From: an uncultured Actinomycetes bacterium | GTDB lineage: Bacteria > Actinomycetota > Acidimicrobiia > Acidimicrobiales > RAAP-2 | Length of the DNA: 64,000 nt | Reading direction: 5' to 3' | NCBI GenBank assembly: GCA_903825765.1 | Contig: CAIKBU010000081.1 | Coordinates: 32,301 to 96,300, forward strand | Part shown: piece after piece, positions 1 through 9,726 of the stretch | How the letters are laid out: the number at the start of each line of letters is the position of its first letter | Numbering within the stretch: the stretch's first letter is position 1 | Made by a program: the position numbers and the translations under genes | The notes under the pieces: generated by a model | The model's database searches: none | What the model was told of the DNA's origin: nothing | Seen by the model: the letters and a program-made list of their open reading frames with translations, nothing else

Positions 1-1002
1 GAGCGAATTCAGGTCAGTGGCGAGTCCACCGAAAATCGCGGCGTCCTGAGCCACGACCCAAAAAAGCACGCTGAACACGATTGTTGACCACACCGGCCAG
101 TTCAAGTCTCGCTGCGGTGCGAGCCACAGCCCCACTGCCGTGACGAGTAACCACAGAATGACGATGAGGTTTGAACCGCCACCGAGCGTCCCCGCGACGG
201 TGCCACCGTGCAAGGCGAGCGACGCAATCCAGTGAGGTTGCGCCACTTGGGTCATGTTCTGCGTCATCTGGGTAAGCGCGTTGCCATTACCACCGTGCCA
301 GAACCCATCCGAGGGCAGACACTGTCGCAAGGCACCAAGTGCCAGGATCACACTCACCGTACGAAGCGTGACCCGAGAAAATGCGGCCGACCAGACCCGT
401 GGCGAAACGGCGAGCCATCCACCGGCGATGACGTAAAACAATGTCGCACCCGGCCATCCAAACAGAATCGACCCAGAGGATGAAAAGAGGCCACCCGCGC
501 CGTTGCCGAACAGCCAAATCGTGGCTGCCCATGCCGCCGAAACCGCGGCAATCCAGCGTCCCAGAACGTTGTTGGAGAGGAGGAGGCAGAGGCCAATACC
601 CACCTGTATCCACGCCGCCCCCACCGCGAATACCAAAGGGTGCTCATTCCACATGGTGATACCCGATTGCATCATGGCGTGGAGCCACAGCGGCGCCCCG
701 TCCATCGCGGGAGCCACCACGTCATTACCGAGTCCCAGTGGCATGGCTGGTTGAAACTGCAGGACGCCATCAATCAGCCAAATGAGCCCAAAGGCGTAGC
801 GCAAGTAACTGCGGCTTCGCGGTTCGAAGACGCCGGTCTGCGACAAATTAAAGGTGCGCAACCGACCGGAGAGCAATGACGCCAGCAACAGCAGCATGCC
901 GAGCGCCACAAAAAGAGCGACGGACCGAACAAACAGCTGGTGATGAAACAGCGCCACGACAATCTCATTCGTTAGAACGATATGACCGTGATTCATCACC
1001 AT
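1..1002 (-). CDS. Hydrophobic multi-pass membrane protein, 3' end off the window edge
   Basis: My own translation of the minus strand gives one open frame from ATG at 1002 (MVMNHGHIVLTNEIVVALFHHQLFVRSVALFVALGMLLLL...) to base 1 with no stop. It is absent from the ORF track because no stop lies in the window. Starts 9 nt after the nusB stop. Confidence 0.85.
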   Translation of the reverse strand, partial: MVMNHGHIVLTNEIVVALFHHQLFVRSVALFVALGMLLLLASLLSGRLRTFNLSQTGVFEPRSRSYLRYAFGLIWLIDGVLQFQPAMPLGLGNDVVAPAMDGAPLWLHAMMQSGITMWNEHPLVFAVGAAWIQVGIGLCLLLSNNVLGRWIAAVSAAWAATIWLFGNGAGGLFSSSGSILFGWPGATLFYVIAGGWLAVSPRVWSAAFSRVTLRTVSVILALGALRQCLPSDGFWHGGNGNALTQMTQNMTQVAQPHWIASLALHGGTVAGTLGGGSNLIVILWLLVTAVGLWLAPQRDLNWPVWSTIVFSVLFWVVAQDAAIFGGLATDLNSL

Positions 1003-1010
1003 GGCAACAC

Positions 1011-1412
1011 CTAACTTCCGAGTTCGTCGGCAATTGCCGTCATCACACCATTGACAAAATAGGGGGCTTCATCGCCCGAATAGGTCTTCGCTATTTCAAC
1101 AGCTTCGTCCAATATAACGGCGCGGGGTGGCGCATCTTCCATCAGCAACTCCCCTACCGCCATTTCCATAACCAGCCGGTCAATAAGTGCAATGCGCTCG
1201 AGGGGCCAGTCAATTGAGTGGGCACTGATTAATTGGTGCGCTCGCTCACGGCGAAGCAACGCGGCATTTACGAGGGCGACGGTGTAGGGATCAGGTGCCA
1301 CATGGAGATCGAGCAGAATCGTGGTGACTGGTCGCTCTTTTATCGCCGCTTCGTAGAGCAGTTCGAGGGCTCGTTCGCGCGCGAGGTGACGCTGGACGCC
1401 GAATTCGCTCAC
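1011..1412 (-). CDS. nusB: Transcription antitermination factor NusB
   Basis: 133 aa; NusB-like pattern (ARERALELLYEA..., RIALIDRLVMEMAVGELL, AVILDEAVEIAKTYS...FVNGVM); follows efp. Confidence 0.9.
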   Translation of the reverse strand: MSEFGVQRHLARERALELLYEAAIKERPVTTILLDLHVAPDPYTVALVNAALLRRERAHQLISAHSIDWPLERIALIDRLVMEMAVGELLMEDAPPRAVILDEAVEIAKTYSGDEAPYFVNGVMTAIADELGS

Positions 1413-1975
1413 TAGGCGCGAGTCATGTACTCGCCGGTGCGAGTATCGACCTTGATGACTTCATCGGGACCTACGAAGAGTGGCACTTGGACGATGAAGC
1501 CCGTTTCGAGGGTGGCGGGCTTGCGAGCGCCAGACACGCGGTCGCCCTGAATGCCGGGTTCAGTTTCAGCAATGCGCAGCTCGACCGACGCGGGCAACTC
1601 CACGCCAATAACTTCACCCTGAAACTGAATGATCATGGCCTTGCCGGTTTCCTTCAGGAAATTTGCGGCGTCACCCAGACTCTTCGACGACACGGGAATC
1701 TGATCAAAGGTGTCCTGGTCCATGAAGATGTACTCATCGCCATCGCGGTACAGGTACTGGGTGTCCATCTTGTCGATGATGGCCTGCTCCATCTTTTCGC
1801 CCGAGTTGTAGGTGCGCTCAATGACGGCGCCGGTCCGAGCATTGCGCAGCTTCGTCCGCACGAACGCACCACCCTTGCCGGGCTTGACGTGCTGGAAGTC
1901 AATGACCGTAAAGAGGCCTTCGTCGATCTTGAGCGTGATGCCGTTCTTGATGTCTGACGTGTTGATGGAAGCCAT
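1412..1975 (-). CDS. efp: Elongation factor P
   Basis: 187 aa; HVKPGKGGAFVRTKLRN tip loop and C-terminal GD(R)VSGARKPATLETGFIVQVPLFV...DTRTGEY. Confidence 0.97.
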   Translation of the reverse strand: MASINTSDIKNGITLKIDEGLFTVIDFQHVKPGKGGAFVRTKLRNARTGAVIERTYNSGEKMEQAIIDKMDTQYLYRDGDEYIFMDQDTFDQIPVSSKSLGDAANFLKETGKAMIIQFQGEVIGVELPASVELRIAETEPGIQGDRVSGARKPATLETGFIVQVPLFVGPDEVIKVDTRTGEYMTRA

Positions 1976-2044
1976 GAGGCTCAGTCCCTTTCGTGCGAGT
2001 TGCGCCCCACAGTCTACGCAACGCCTGCGTGGCGCGACGACAGG

Positions 2045-2479
2045 TCAGGCGAGGAGTGCGGCCACGGCCCGCACCGCGAGTTCGTAGCTGAGTCCACCGA
2101 ACCCGGCAATTGAACCACTCACCACCGACGCCAGGGTGCTCACGTGGCGGTAGGGCTCACGGGCGGCGGGGTTGGAGAGATGGACCTCGACCGACGGGCC
2201 GTCAAAAATCGCCAGTGCATCACTTAACGCCCACGAGGTGTGCGTCAGCGCGCCCGCATTGAAAATGATGCCCGCTGCGGAACCGCGGGCCTTGTGTAGC
2301 GCTTCAATCAGGACACTTTCGTCATTTGACTGAAGGTGACGGATGGTCAGTCCGAACTCTGCGGCGACGTGACTGGCGCGCTCGATGTGCTGCCCCAGTG
2401 TCTGGGTTCCGTAAATTTCGGGACTTCGGATACCGAGCTGATCCAAGTTGGGGCCGGACAACACTAAAAGTTCACTCAT
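2045..2479 (-). CDS. aroQ: Type II 3-dehydroquinate dehydratase
   Basis: 144 aa; LVLSGPNLDQLG, QSNDES, IIFNAGALTHTSWAL, EVHLSN motifs. Confidence 0.96.
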   Translation of the reverse strand: MSELLVLSGPNLDQLGIRSPEIYGTQTLGQHIERASHVAAEFGLTIRHLQSNDESVLIEALHKARGSAAGIIFNAGALTHTSWALSDALAIFDGPSVEVHLSNPAAREPYRHVSTLASVVSGSIAGFGGLSYELAVRAVAALLA

Positions 2480-3528
2480 CGAACCTCCTCTTCATACCTA
2501 CGGTACGCCGCTCGAACATCATCGGCGTCGACGGTGACGGAGCCAAATCCGTCGGGACCGGGCAACACGAATACCAGATTGTGGTGGGCTTTCTTGTCGC
2601 GCGCCATGACCTCGAGCACTTCCTCAACGTCGAAAGCCACGGGCGGGCGGATGGCGAGACCGAAGTGGGCCACGACAGCGTCACTGTAGCGAACATACGA
2701 TTCGTCCACGCGACCCAAGTCACGAGCGAGGCGTGCGGCAAACGCCAGGCCACAGGCCACCGCCTCACCATGGCGAAGCAAGTCGTCATCGTGCGCCAAG
2801 GCCAATCGTTCAATGGCGTGTCCCAATGTGTGCCCGTAGTTCAAGAGAGCGCGTTCACCGGTGCGTTCAAACTCGTCTCGCGCGACAATGGTGGCCTTTA
2901 GCGCCACCGCCATAGCAACGAAGTCTTCGACGGACGCAGTGTCGAGTTCCTCGAGTGGTCGTTGCTCGAGTAACCAGCATTTCGCGACCTCACCGAAGCC
3001 CCCGCGACGTTCCCGTTCGGAGAGCGTGGTGAGCATTTCGAGGTCGCAGATCACCGCTCGGGGTTGATGAAATGCACCGACGAGGTTCTTCCCCGCCGGG
3101 ACGTTCACCGCTGTCTTGCCCCCAATGGCGGCGTCAACCTGGCCAGCTACCGTTGTTGAAACGTGCACCACCGCCACCCCACGAAGGTAGACCGCGGCGA
3201 TAAAACCGGCCACGTCAGTCGTGGCTCCGCCACCGACTGCCACAATGACGTCGTGGCGCGACACCGTCGCTCTGGCGAGGTCATCGCAGACCCGAGCCAC
3301 GACCGCCATGTCCTTCGCAGCCTCGCCTTCGGGCACCTCGATCACCAGTGACGCCAGCGGCACCGTGAGATCCCACCAGGGCTGCTTTCGTAGTGAGGGT
3401 GTCGTGATGAACACCGCCACTTTGGCGCGCGGCGCGGCGGCGGCGACAACCGTGGCCAGCTCTCGACGGGCACCGGCGCCGATGTGGACGTTGTAGGGCG
3501 CATCGCTGAGGGCAACGGTAATGATCAT
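2476..3528 (-). CDS. aroB: 3-dehydroquinate synthase
   Basis: 350 aa; VAVGGGATTDVAGFIAAVYLRG, GGKTAVN, GHTLGHAIE. Confidence 0.96.
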   Translation of the reverse strand: MIITVALSDAPYNVHIGAGARRELATVVAAAAPRAKVAVFITTPSLRKQPWWDLTVPLASLVIEVPEGEAAKDMAVVARVCDDLARATVSRHDVIVAVGGGATTDVAGFIAAVYLRGVAVVHVSTTVAGQVDAAIGGKTAVNVPAGKNLVGAFHQPRAVICDLEMLTTLSERERRGGFGEVAKCWLLEQRPLEELDTASVEDFVAMAVALKATIVARDEFERTGERALLNYGHTLGHAIERLALAHDDDLLRHGEAVACGLAFAARLARDLGRVDESYVRYSDAVVAHFGLAIRPPVAFDVEEVLEVMARDKKAHHNLVFVLPGPDGFGSVTVDADDVRAAYRRYEEEVR

Positions 3529-4022
3529 GTCCTGAGGCCTTCCTGCGACAAAATCGCCTCGACAATGTCGCGCAGTTCGCCCGAGGAGTCAATACGAACG
3601 CTGGCCACCTCTCGGTACCACGGGGATCGCTCCGCGCGCAGGGCGGCTAGGCGCTCCGCGGGCTGGTCCCCGAGGAGGGGGCGGTCGCCACCTCCGAGGC
3701 GTTCGAGCACGATGTCGTCAGGAGAGTCGAGCCACACGGTACGTTCGCCCACGAGCAAGGAACGGGCCCGTGCCGTGGTGACAATGCCGCCGCCAGTACT
3801 GACGATGACGTCTTCACTGAGCACCGAGGCGAGGCACTCGGCCTCCAAGGAACGAAAGAGCACTTCACCCCTCGTTCGCAAGACCTCTTGCACCGTGGCG
3901 CCTTCACGTTCAAAAAAGACCGTGTCCGTGTCGCGAACGTCGCAGCCCAACGCACGTCCGAGCTCTTGCGCCACCGTCGTCTTGCCCACCCCGGGCAATC
4001 CCACGAGGACCAGGCGCGCCAT
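3525..4022 (-). CDS. aroK: Shikimate kinase
   Basis: 165 aa; Walker A GLPGVGKTTV, DTD motif, STGGGIV; 4-nt overlap with aroB. Confidence 0.95.
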   Translation of the reverse strand: MARLVLVGLPGVGKTTVAQELGRALGCDVRDTDTVFFEREGATVQEVLRTRGEVLFRSLEAECLASVLSEDVIVSTGGGIVTTARARSLLVGERTVWLDSPDDIVLERLGGGDRPLLGDQPAERLAALRAERSPWYREVASVRIDSSGELRDIVEAILSQEGLRT

Positions 4023-4024
4023 TA

Positions 4025-5218
4025 TTACGCCGGCCGTGCCGCTGACGAGGTGGAACCAAGCGTGGCGATGTAGGAGTCGTGGTTGCGCACAAACTCTTCG
4101 AGCGAGTCACCACCGAATTTTCGTAGGGCTTCATTCGCCAGCACGAGCGACAGCATGGCCTCCGTGACGACACCGAGAGCGGGCACCGCCGTGACGTCGG
4201 TGCGCTCCTTGAATGACACCGTCGACTCACCCGTCGCGACATCGACGGTTTCGAGTACTGGGCGATTAAGCGTGGCCAAGGGCTTCATGGCCACTTTGGC
4301 AATCAATGGTGCTCCCGAGGTCATGCCACCTTCGAGTCCTCCGGCGTGGTCGCTGCGACGCACGAACCCACCCGAGCGTGTCTCATCGCTATCGCGGGCA
4401 ATCGCGTCGTGCGCCTGCGACCCGCGCTGCGCCGCCTGCGCCATACCATCACCAATCTCGACGGCCTTCACGGCCTGAATACTCATGAGGGCACCGGCGA
4501 TGAGACCGTCGAGCTTTCGGTCCCAGTGAACGTGGCTGCCCAGTCCAACGGGCACCCCGTAGGCAATAACTTCCACGATGCCACCGAGGGAGTCCCCCTC
4601 TTTGGCCGCGGCCTTGATTTCTTCAATCATCGCTGCGGCGCTGGCCTCGTCGAAGCAACGCACTTCCGATTCATCAATGGCGGCAAACTCGGTGGCACTG
4701 GGTCGAACACCAGTGGGTACCGCCGCCCCGCCGATGCGCACCACGTGTGAGCCAATCGTGACCCCGAGGTGCGACAACAGCGCACGGGCGAGGGCGCCGG
4801 CAACCACGCGGGCCGCCGTTTCTCGGGCACTCGCGCGTTCTAAAACGTCACGTGCGTCGTCAAAGGCGTACTTTTGCATGCCCACTAAGTCCGCGTGGCC
4901 GGGGCGGGGCGTCGTCAACTTGTCACTGGGCGTGCCGGGGGCAGCAGACATCTCCTGCTCCCACTTCGGCCACTCCGAGTTCAAAATCTCGATCGCCACG
5001 GGAGAGCCCAGTGTCCGACCGTGGCGGATACCACCGGTCAGTCGCAATACGTCACGCTCGAAGCGCATGCGGGGGCCGCGACCGTAGCCAAGTCGGCGAC
5101 GAGCGAGTTGGTCGGCGAGCATGTCCTCGGTAATTGGAAGGCCGGCGGGTAGACCTTCGACGATGACGGTAAGCGATGGTCCGTGGCTTTCGCCAGCGGT
5201 AAGAAAGCGCAGCATCAT
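4025..5218 (-). CDS. aroC: Chorismate synthase
   Basis: 397 aa; MLRFLTAGESHGPSL, RRLGYGRGPRM, RPGHADLVGMQKY, GGLEGGMTSG. Confidence 0.97.
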   Translation of the reverse strand: MMLRFLTAGESHGPSLTVIVEGLPAGLPITEDMLADQLARRRLGYGRGPRMRFERDVLRLTGGIRHGRTLGSPVAIEILNSEWPKWEQEMSAAPGTPSDKLTTPRPGHADLVGMQKYAFDDARDVLERASARETAARVVAGALARALLSHLGVTIGSHVVRIGGAAVPTGVRPSATEFAAIDESEVRCFDEASAAAMIEEIKAAAKEGDSLGGIVEVIAYGVPVGLGSHVHWDRKLDGLIAGALMSIQAVKAVEIGDGMAQAAQRGSQAHDAIARDSDETRSGGFVRRSDHAGGLEGGMTSGAPLIAKVAMKPLATLNRPVLETVDVATGESTVSFKERTDVTAVPALGVVTEAMLSLVLANEALRKFGGDSLEEFVRNHDSYIATLGSTSSAARPA

Positions 5219-5251
5219 TAAATTCTAGACGCTGACGATTTCTAACTATGC

Positions 5252-5899
5252 CTAGTTCGCGTCGGCGTAAAAAGGATTGACGCCCGAGGCGTGGTCGGTG
5301 ACGTCACGCACGTCGGTGAGTTCAGGAATCGCGCCACGCAAGGCCGTCTCAATTCCCTGCGACAACGTCATTCGGCTCATCGCACAGCCCTGGCAACCAC
5401 CCGACATCTTGATGTACGCCACCTTCGACACGTCGTCCATGGCCACCAGGTCGGCCCGGCCGCCGTGTGAGGCAATCGAGGGGTTGACTTGTTCGTCGAG
5501 CACGCTCACCGCTAACTGCGCCAGCGCCGATTCAATGCCGAGGGCCAAGATCTCGGCGGGCACGCCAGGGTTGGACTCCTCGGGAGTCGGGTGGTTCGGG
5601 TTCACCAGCACCAGACCACCACCACCATCGGCCGCGAACTCGAGTCGGCTTCCACGCAGGCGGTGCACGCTGGCTTCGGGAATCACAATGGTGACGTCGC
5701 CGTCACGACCGATGGCGGCCCCTTCGGGCGCGTCACTGATGTCGGAGAAGTAGAGGTCGTAGGCGTAGCCATTCCCCTGCGTACCGGTGACTTCAATGTA
5801 GAGACCAAGTCCCTCGCTCGCGGCTTCGCCCGCCATGGCGTCCAACACGACGTTGCGTGCCTCGTCAGTAAGTGTCAACACGTCGAAAGAAGTAGTCAT
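5252..5899 (-). CDS. NfuA-type Fe-S carrier (degenerate A-type/HesB-like domain plus NifU C-terminal domain)
   Basis: 215 aa; C-terminal GGCQGCAMSRMTL CxxC; N-terminal HesB-like region without cysteines, as in NfuA. Confidence 0.85.
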   Translation of the reverse strand: MTTSFDVLTLTDEARNVVLDAMAGEAASEGLGLYIEVTGTQGNGYAYDLYFSDISDAPEGAAIGRDGDVTIVIPEASVHRLRGSRLEFAADGGGGLVLVNPNHPTPEESNPGVPAEILALGIESALAQLAVSVLDEQVNPSIASHGGRADLVAMDDVSKVAYIKMSGGCQGCAMSRMTLSQGIETALRGAIPELTDVRDVTDHASGVNPFYADAN

Positions 5900-5950
5900 A
5901 GAACTATTCTAAGGGTGCGCCACCACGGTGGCACCAACTAAGTTCGTGCG

Positions 5951-6682
5951 GTGACGCAGAGCCCGACCAGTAGCCACGAATGGTTGACCTTCCTCGACCC
6001 AGTCGCCGAGACGACGTGGTTCGTTGACATTACCTTCTTAGTCAGTAACTGGTCCTGCATCTTTGGCAATGGCTGCCAGGGCGTGTTGACCGGCGCCGCA
6101 CCCGAACTGGTCCAGGGGTGTTGCAGCTACGGCGCACACTTCACCGACGAGGATGATCGCCAGCGAGTCGAACTCGCCGCAACCCGACTCACCGCCGACC
6201 AATGGCAGTTCAAGAACAAGGGCCGCAGCGGAACGACCCGAACAACGAAGAGTGGCGAACTCGTCACCAAATTGGTCCAAGACGCCTGTATTTTCCTCAA
6301 TCGTCCCGACTTTCACCGCGGGGCCGGTTGTGCCTTGCACGTCCTGGCCCTCGACAGCGGCGAAAGCTACATTCCCCTGAAACCCGACGTCTGCTGGCAG
6401 GTACCGCTTCGAAAAGAGGAGATCACGCTCGCGAGTGGTGACACCTTGATGCGCATTGCTCAATGGAATCGGAGCGACTGGGGTAGCGGCGGGAGTGAAT
6501 TCCACTGGTGGTGCACGCAAGACGACGGTGCCTTTTCCGGAAAAGACCGCGTGGTGGACACGTTGAAGGAAGAGCTCATCGCTCTTATGAATCCTTGGGC
6601 GTACGAGCAAGTGCTCGACTACTGCAATGGACGACGTCGCAAGGCAACGGCCGTGGCCCACCCCGTACTACGCCGCCGCTGA
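5951..6682 (+). CDS. Cysteine-rich protein of unknown function, possibly DUF3109-like metal-binding
   Basis: 243 aa; CIFGNGCQGV...GCCSYGAHFTDEDD...ACIF...GAGCALHVLAL...DVCWQVPLR. Divergent from the nfuA-like gene. Confidence 0.75.
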   Translation: MTQSPTSSHEWLTFLDPVAETTWFVDITFLVSNWSCIFGNGCQGVLTGAAPELVQGCCSYGAHFTDEDDRQRVELAATRLTADQWQFKNKGRSGTTRTTKSGELVTKLVQDACIFLNRPDFHRGAGCALHVLALDSGESYIPLKPDVCWQVPLRKEEITLASGDTLMRIAQWNRSDWGSGGSEFHWWCTQDDGAFSGKDRVVDTLKEELIALMNPWAYEQVLDYCNGRRRKATAVAHPVLRRR

Positions 6683-6686
6683 GGAC

Positions 6687-6896
6687 TTACTCCGAGGCGA
6701 GGGGGTCTTCTTCGGCGAAGACAGTGCGGGGCAGCGAACCGAGAATTTCGTCATAACGGTCCTCCTCCACCAGGCACCATTCAGCGTGAATGTCTTCGGG
6801 AGCCGCACCACATTCCACGCAGGTTGTAGCGCGAGGACCAGTGGAACGCTTCATTTCGCGCGCTTCAACAAAGCGGCGGTGGCGACCCTTTTTCAC
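6687..6896 (-). CDS. Small putative zinc-ribbon protein
   Basis: 69 aa; TTCVECGAAPEDIHAEWC; convergent with 5951..6682 with a 4-nt gap. Confidence 0.55.
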   Translation of the reverse strand: MKKGRHRRFVEAREMKRSTGPRATTCVECGAAPEDIHAEWCLVEEDRYDEILGSLPRTVFAEEDPLASE

Positions 6897-7009
6897 GTCA
6901 ACTCCTCACTGGCTGCGGGCCATAACTGGCGGCAACCGAGGCTCATATCTCTTGAGCCGGACTTCCATACTACCAACTCGCTGCTGCCACGGAGCCCTAT
7001 GGTGGTCAG

Positions 7010-7237
7010 GTGACTTCTTCCTTCGACCCCAACGACATGATTCAACGCTTCCGCGAGCGCGCCGACGCCGTTCGCCGACGGGGTGTCCCACCCATCGAAG
7101 GCCCCGAACGCCAGCGTTTCATGGAGGCGTCCCGTCTCGATTTTCAGGACTACGCCATGTTGGGAGACGCCGTGGCATCACTCAACGATGGCATTTTGCG
7201 CCTCGAGATCGACCTTCGTCCGCCGAGCGACGCTTAG
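7010..7237 (+). CDS. Small hypothetical protein
   Basis: 75 aa ORF in coding context, no strong motif; tail-to-tail overlap with the lipoprotein gene. Confidence 0.5.
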   Translation: MTSSFDPNDMIQRFRERADAVRRRGVPPIEGPERQRFMEASRLDFQDYAMLGDAVASLNDGILRLEIDLRPPSDA

Positions 7238-7665
7238 CCCTTCGCCACAACTGATGCTCGCAGGCCGCTGGCCGCGAGGCCACCGACGCCCGTCACCAGA
7301 AGGTCCAGCGCCCGGGTTCGCTGCGTCGTAGACGCGCCGGCTTGGTAGCACACGTTGGCGGCACCGCCGAGAGCGTTGTACGCCGCCGCGAGGTCGGTCG
7401 ATAGTTGAGCATCAGGTGTCGGGAGCGCGGCGTTGGCCGCCAATGTATCAACGCTGAGTACCGCACAGACGGTGTGCAAGTCCTTGGCTGAGGTGGCCGA
7501 GTTCCTCAGCGCCAGTGCCGCTTGGTGGGCGTCGCGGCGAAGTTGCTCGGCGTTCGTGGTGAAATTGCTGTTCTGTAGCCACGAGCGCACCGCGGTCGCG
7601 GCACTTTGCGTACCGCAACTCGATAACAGTAGTCCCGCCACCACGAGGGCGAGGAGTCGCCTCAT
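7234..7665 (-). CDS. Putative lipoprotein
   Basis: 143 aa; MRRLLALVVAGLLLSSCGTQ lipobox; 4-nt overlap with tyrS upstream. Confidence 0.75.
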   Translation of the reverse strand: MRRLLALVVAGLLLSSCGTQSAATAVRSWLQNSNFTTNAEQLRRDAHQAALALRNSATSAKDLHTVCAVLSVDTLAANAALPTPDAQLSTDLAAAYNALGGAANVCYQAGASTTQRTRALDLLVTGVGGLAASGLRASVVAKG

Positions 7666-8951
7666 GAAGCGACGATGAGGTGTAGTTCTCGGCGCCCGCG
7701 ACGCAGAACCAGATACTTACCGTGCAGCGCGTTTTGCAGGTTGATGGTCTCGTCACCGGCGACGCGACGGTTGTTGACGTAGACACCGCCTTGCTCGAGG
7801 AAGCGTCGTGCCTCCCCCTTCGACTTCGCCAGACCACACCGCACCAGTGCATCGGCCGGCTCAACACCCGCGAGCAACTCCTCGCGAGCGAACGTCGAGG
7901 AGGGTGCATCGGCCATAACGACCAACAACATCGCCTCGTCAAGTTCGGCGATGGCCTCGGAGAACAACGCTTCCCCCGCTCGCTGGGCAGCGTTCGCGGC
8001 CTCGTCACCGTGGACCAGGGCCACCACCGCATTGGCGAGCGCCCGCTGCGCGAGGCGCTCCTGTGGGCGCTCGGTGGTCGCCGCGTCGAGTTCACGAATG
8101 GTGTCGTGGTCGAGGAAGGTGAAGAAGCGCAGCAAGGTTGGCACGGTCTGATCATCGGCATTGAGCAAAAATTGGTGCAAGGCGAAGGGAGGCGTCAGGT
8201 CGGCGTCGAGCCACACTTTTTGATTGCCGCCCTCGGACTTGCCAAACTTCTGCCCATCGGCGCGAAGGAGGAGTGGTGAAGTAACGCCCGCCGCGCCCTT
8301 ACCGGTCACCTTTCGAATGAGTTCAGTACCCATGGTGATGTTGCCCCACTGGTCTGATCCCCCGAGTTGCAACGTGCAGCCGTGGTCCACGTTGAGCCGG
8401 AGGAAGTCGTAGGCCTGCAGCAGCATGTAGGAGAACTCGGTGAAGGACAGCCCCACGTCGTCACGATCAAGGCGACTCTTAACTGAGTCCTTGGCAATCA
8501 TCTGATTCACCGTGAAGTGCTTCCCCACATCACGCAGAAAGTCCGTGAGTGAAATGGTCGTAAGCCAGTCCGCGTTGTTGAGCAGCAGCGCCTGAGACGC
8601 ACCGGCACTAGGCGAGAAGTCGAGAAAGCGACTGAGTTGTTCGCGGATGCCGGTCACGTTGGCGTCGAGTTGTTCGGCGGTCAACAGGGGTCGCTCGGAT
8701 GCTTTGAAGCTAGGGTCACCAATCATGCCCGTTCCACCGCCGGCGAGGGCGATCGGCCGATTACCCGCCATCTGGAGGCGACGCAAATTGCACAGTTGCA
8801 ACAAACTGCCCAAGTGCAGTGACGAAGCGGTGGGATCAAAGCCGATGTAGGCAGTTACCCCGCCCGCACTCAGACGGTCCAGGACCCCTTCGTCAGTGGA
8901 CTGGTGCACCAGTCCACGAAATTCCCAGTCTGCGCGCAACGTCATTGCCAC
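7662..8951 (-). CDS. tyrS: Tyrosyl-tRNA synthetase
   Basis: 429 aa; AYIGFDPTASSLHLGSLL, QLGGSDQWGNI, KFGKSEGG (KMSKS-type), C-terminal S4-like domain. Confidence 0.97.
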   Translation of the reverse strand: MAMTLRADWEFRGLVHQSTDEGVLDRLSAGGVTAYIGFDPTASSLHLGSLLQLCNLRRLQMAGNRPIALAGGGTGMIGDPSFKASERPLLTAEQLDANVTGIREQLSRFLDFSPSAGASQALLLNNADWLTTISLTDFLRDVGKHFTVNQMIAKDSVKSRLDRDDVGLSFTEFSYMLLQAYDFLRLNVDHGCTLQLGGSDQWGNITMGTELIRKVTGKGAAGVTSPLLLRADGQKFGKSEGGNQKVWLDADLTPPFALHQFLLNADDQTVPTLLRFFTFLDHDTIRELDAATTERPQERLAQRALANAVVALVHGDEAANAAQRAGEALFSEAIAELDEAMLLVVMADAPSSTFAREELLAGVEPADALVRCGLAKSKGEARRFLEQGGVYVNNRRVAGDETINLQNALHGKYLVLRRGRRELHLIVAS

Positions 8952-8982
8952 AGTCTAGAAGTCCGACCTACGACGATTGTTT

Positions 8983-9726
8983 TCAAAATGATGAGGAGGA
9001 AGAGGGGCCATTGATTTTTAGCCACAGGACCCACGAGTTCCACCAGCCGGCTACTTCAGCGACGCCGATGAAAATAAGCATGATGCCACCGAGAAGGCCA
9101 ATGACCTTGGCGTGTCGCCGCAACCAACCAGAGGCACCTATCATCCATTCCGAAGCGAGCGCCGCCACGACGAAAGGCAGCCCCAGACCGAGGCAGTACA
9201 CGAAGGCGAGGAGGGAGCCGCGAACCGCGGTGGCGCCTGACGAGGACGAGGCGAGGCCCAAGATCGCCCCGAGTGTCGGGCCGATACACGGTGTCCAGCC
9301 GAGGGCGAATAACACCCCAAGAAGGGCCGCACCGAGAACGGAGGCCCGCGGCAGCCGATGACTACGTCGTTCGCGCTGGAGCCACGCTGACGGCCACCAG
9401 CCGGCAAAGAAGAAGCCGAGCGCGATGGTTACGAGACCGAACACAATGGCCAACGTGCGTTGGTGCTGACTCAGTGTTGCCCCAAATGCCCCAAAGAGCG
9501 CCCCAAAAGAAACGAAGACAGAGGCAAATCCCACCACGAACGCGAGGGAGCCGAGGACCGCGCGGCCTCGACCACCTCGGGTGACGCTCGATCCGGTGGC
9601 GCCACTCAAAAATGCCAGGTACCCCGGGAGGAGTGGCAAGACGCAGGGCGACAAAAAAGACAGCAGGCCGGCCGCAAACGCGAAGGGTAGGGCCGCGAGT
9701 AGTGAGGCCGGGAGAGCGGCTACCAC
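8983..9726 (-). CDS. ccdA: Cytochrome c biogenesis protein CcdA (DsbD transmembrane family)
   Basis: 247 aa; FLSPCVLPLLPGYLAFLSG, GWTPCIGPTLGAIL. Confidence 0.93.
   Translation of the reverse strand: MVAALPASLLAALPFAFAAGLLSFLSPCVLPLLPGYLAFLSGATGSSVTRGGRGRAVLGSLAFVVGFASVFVSFGALFGAFGATLSQHQRTLAIVFGLVTIALGFFFAGWWPSAWLQRERRSHRLPRASVLGAALLGVLFALGWTPCIGPTLGAILGLASSSSGATAVRGSLLAFVYCLGLGLPFVVAALASEWMIGASGWLRRHAKVIGLLGGIMLIFIGVAEVAGWWNSWVLWLKINGPSSSSSF

Noticed and set aside
5219-5251. Intergenic gaps screened for riboswitches or further small RNAs
   Set aside because: Most gaps are under 60 nt; apart from the reported hairpins and operators I could not support any structured RNA by eye.
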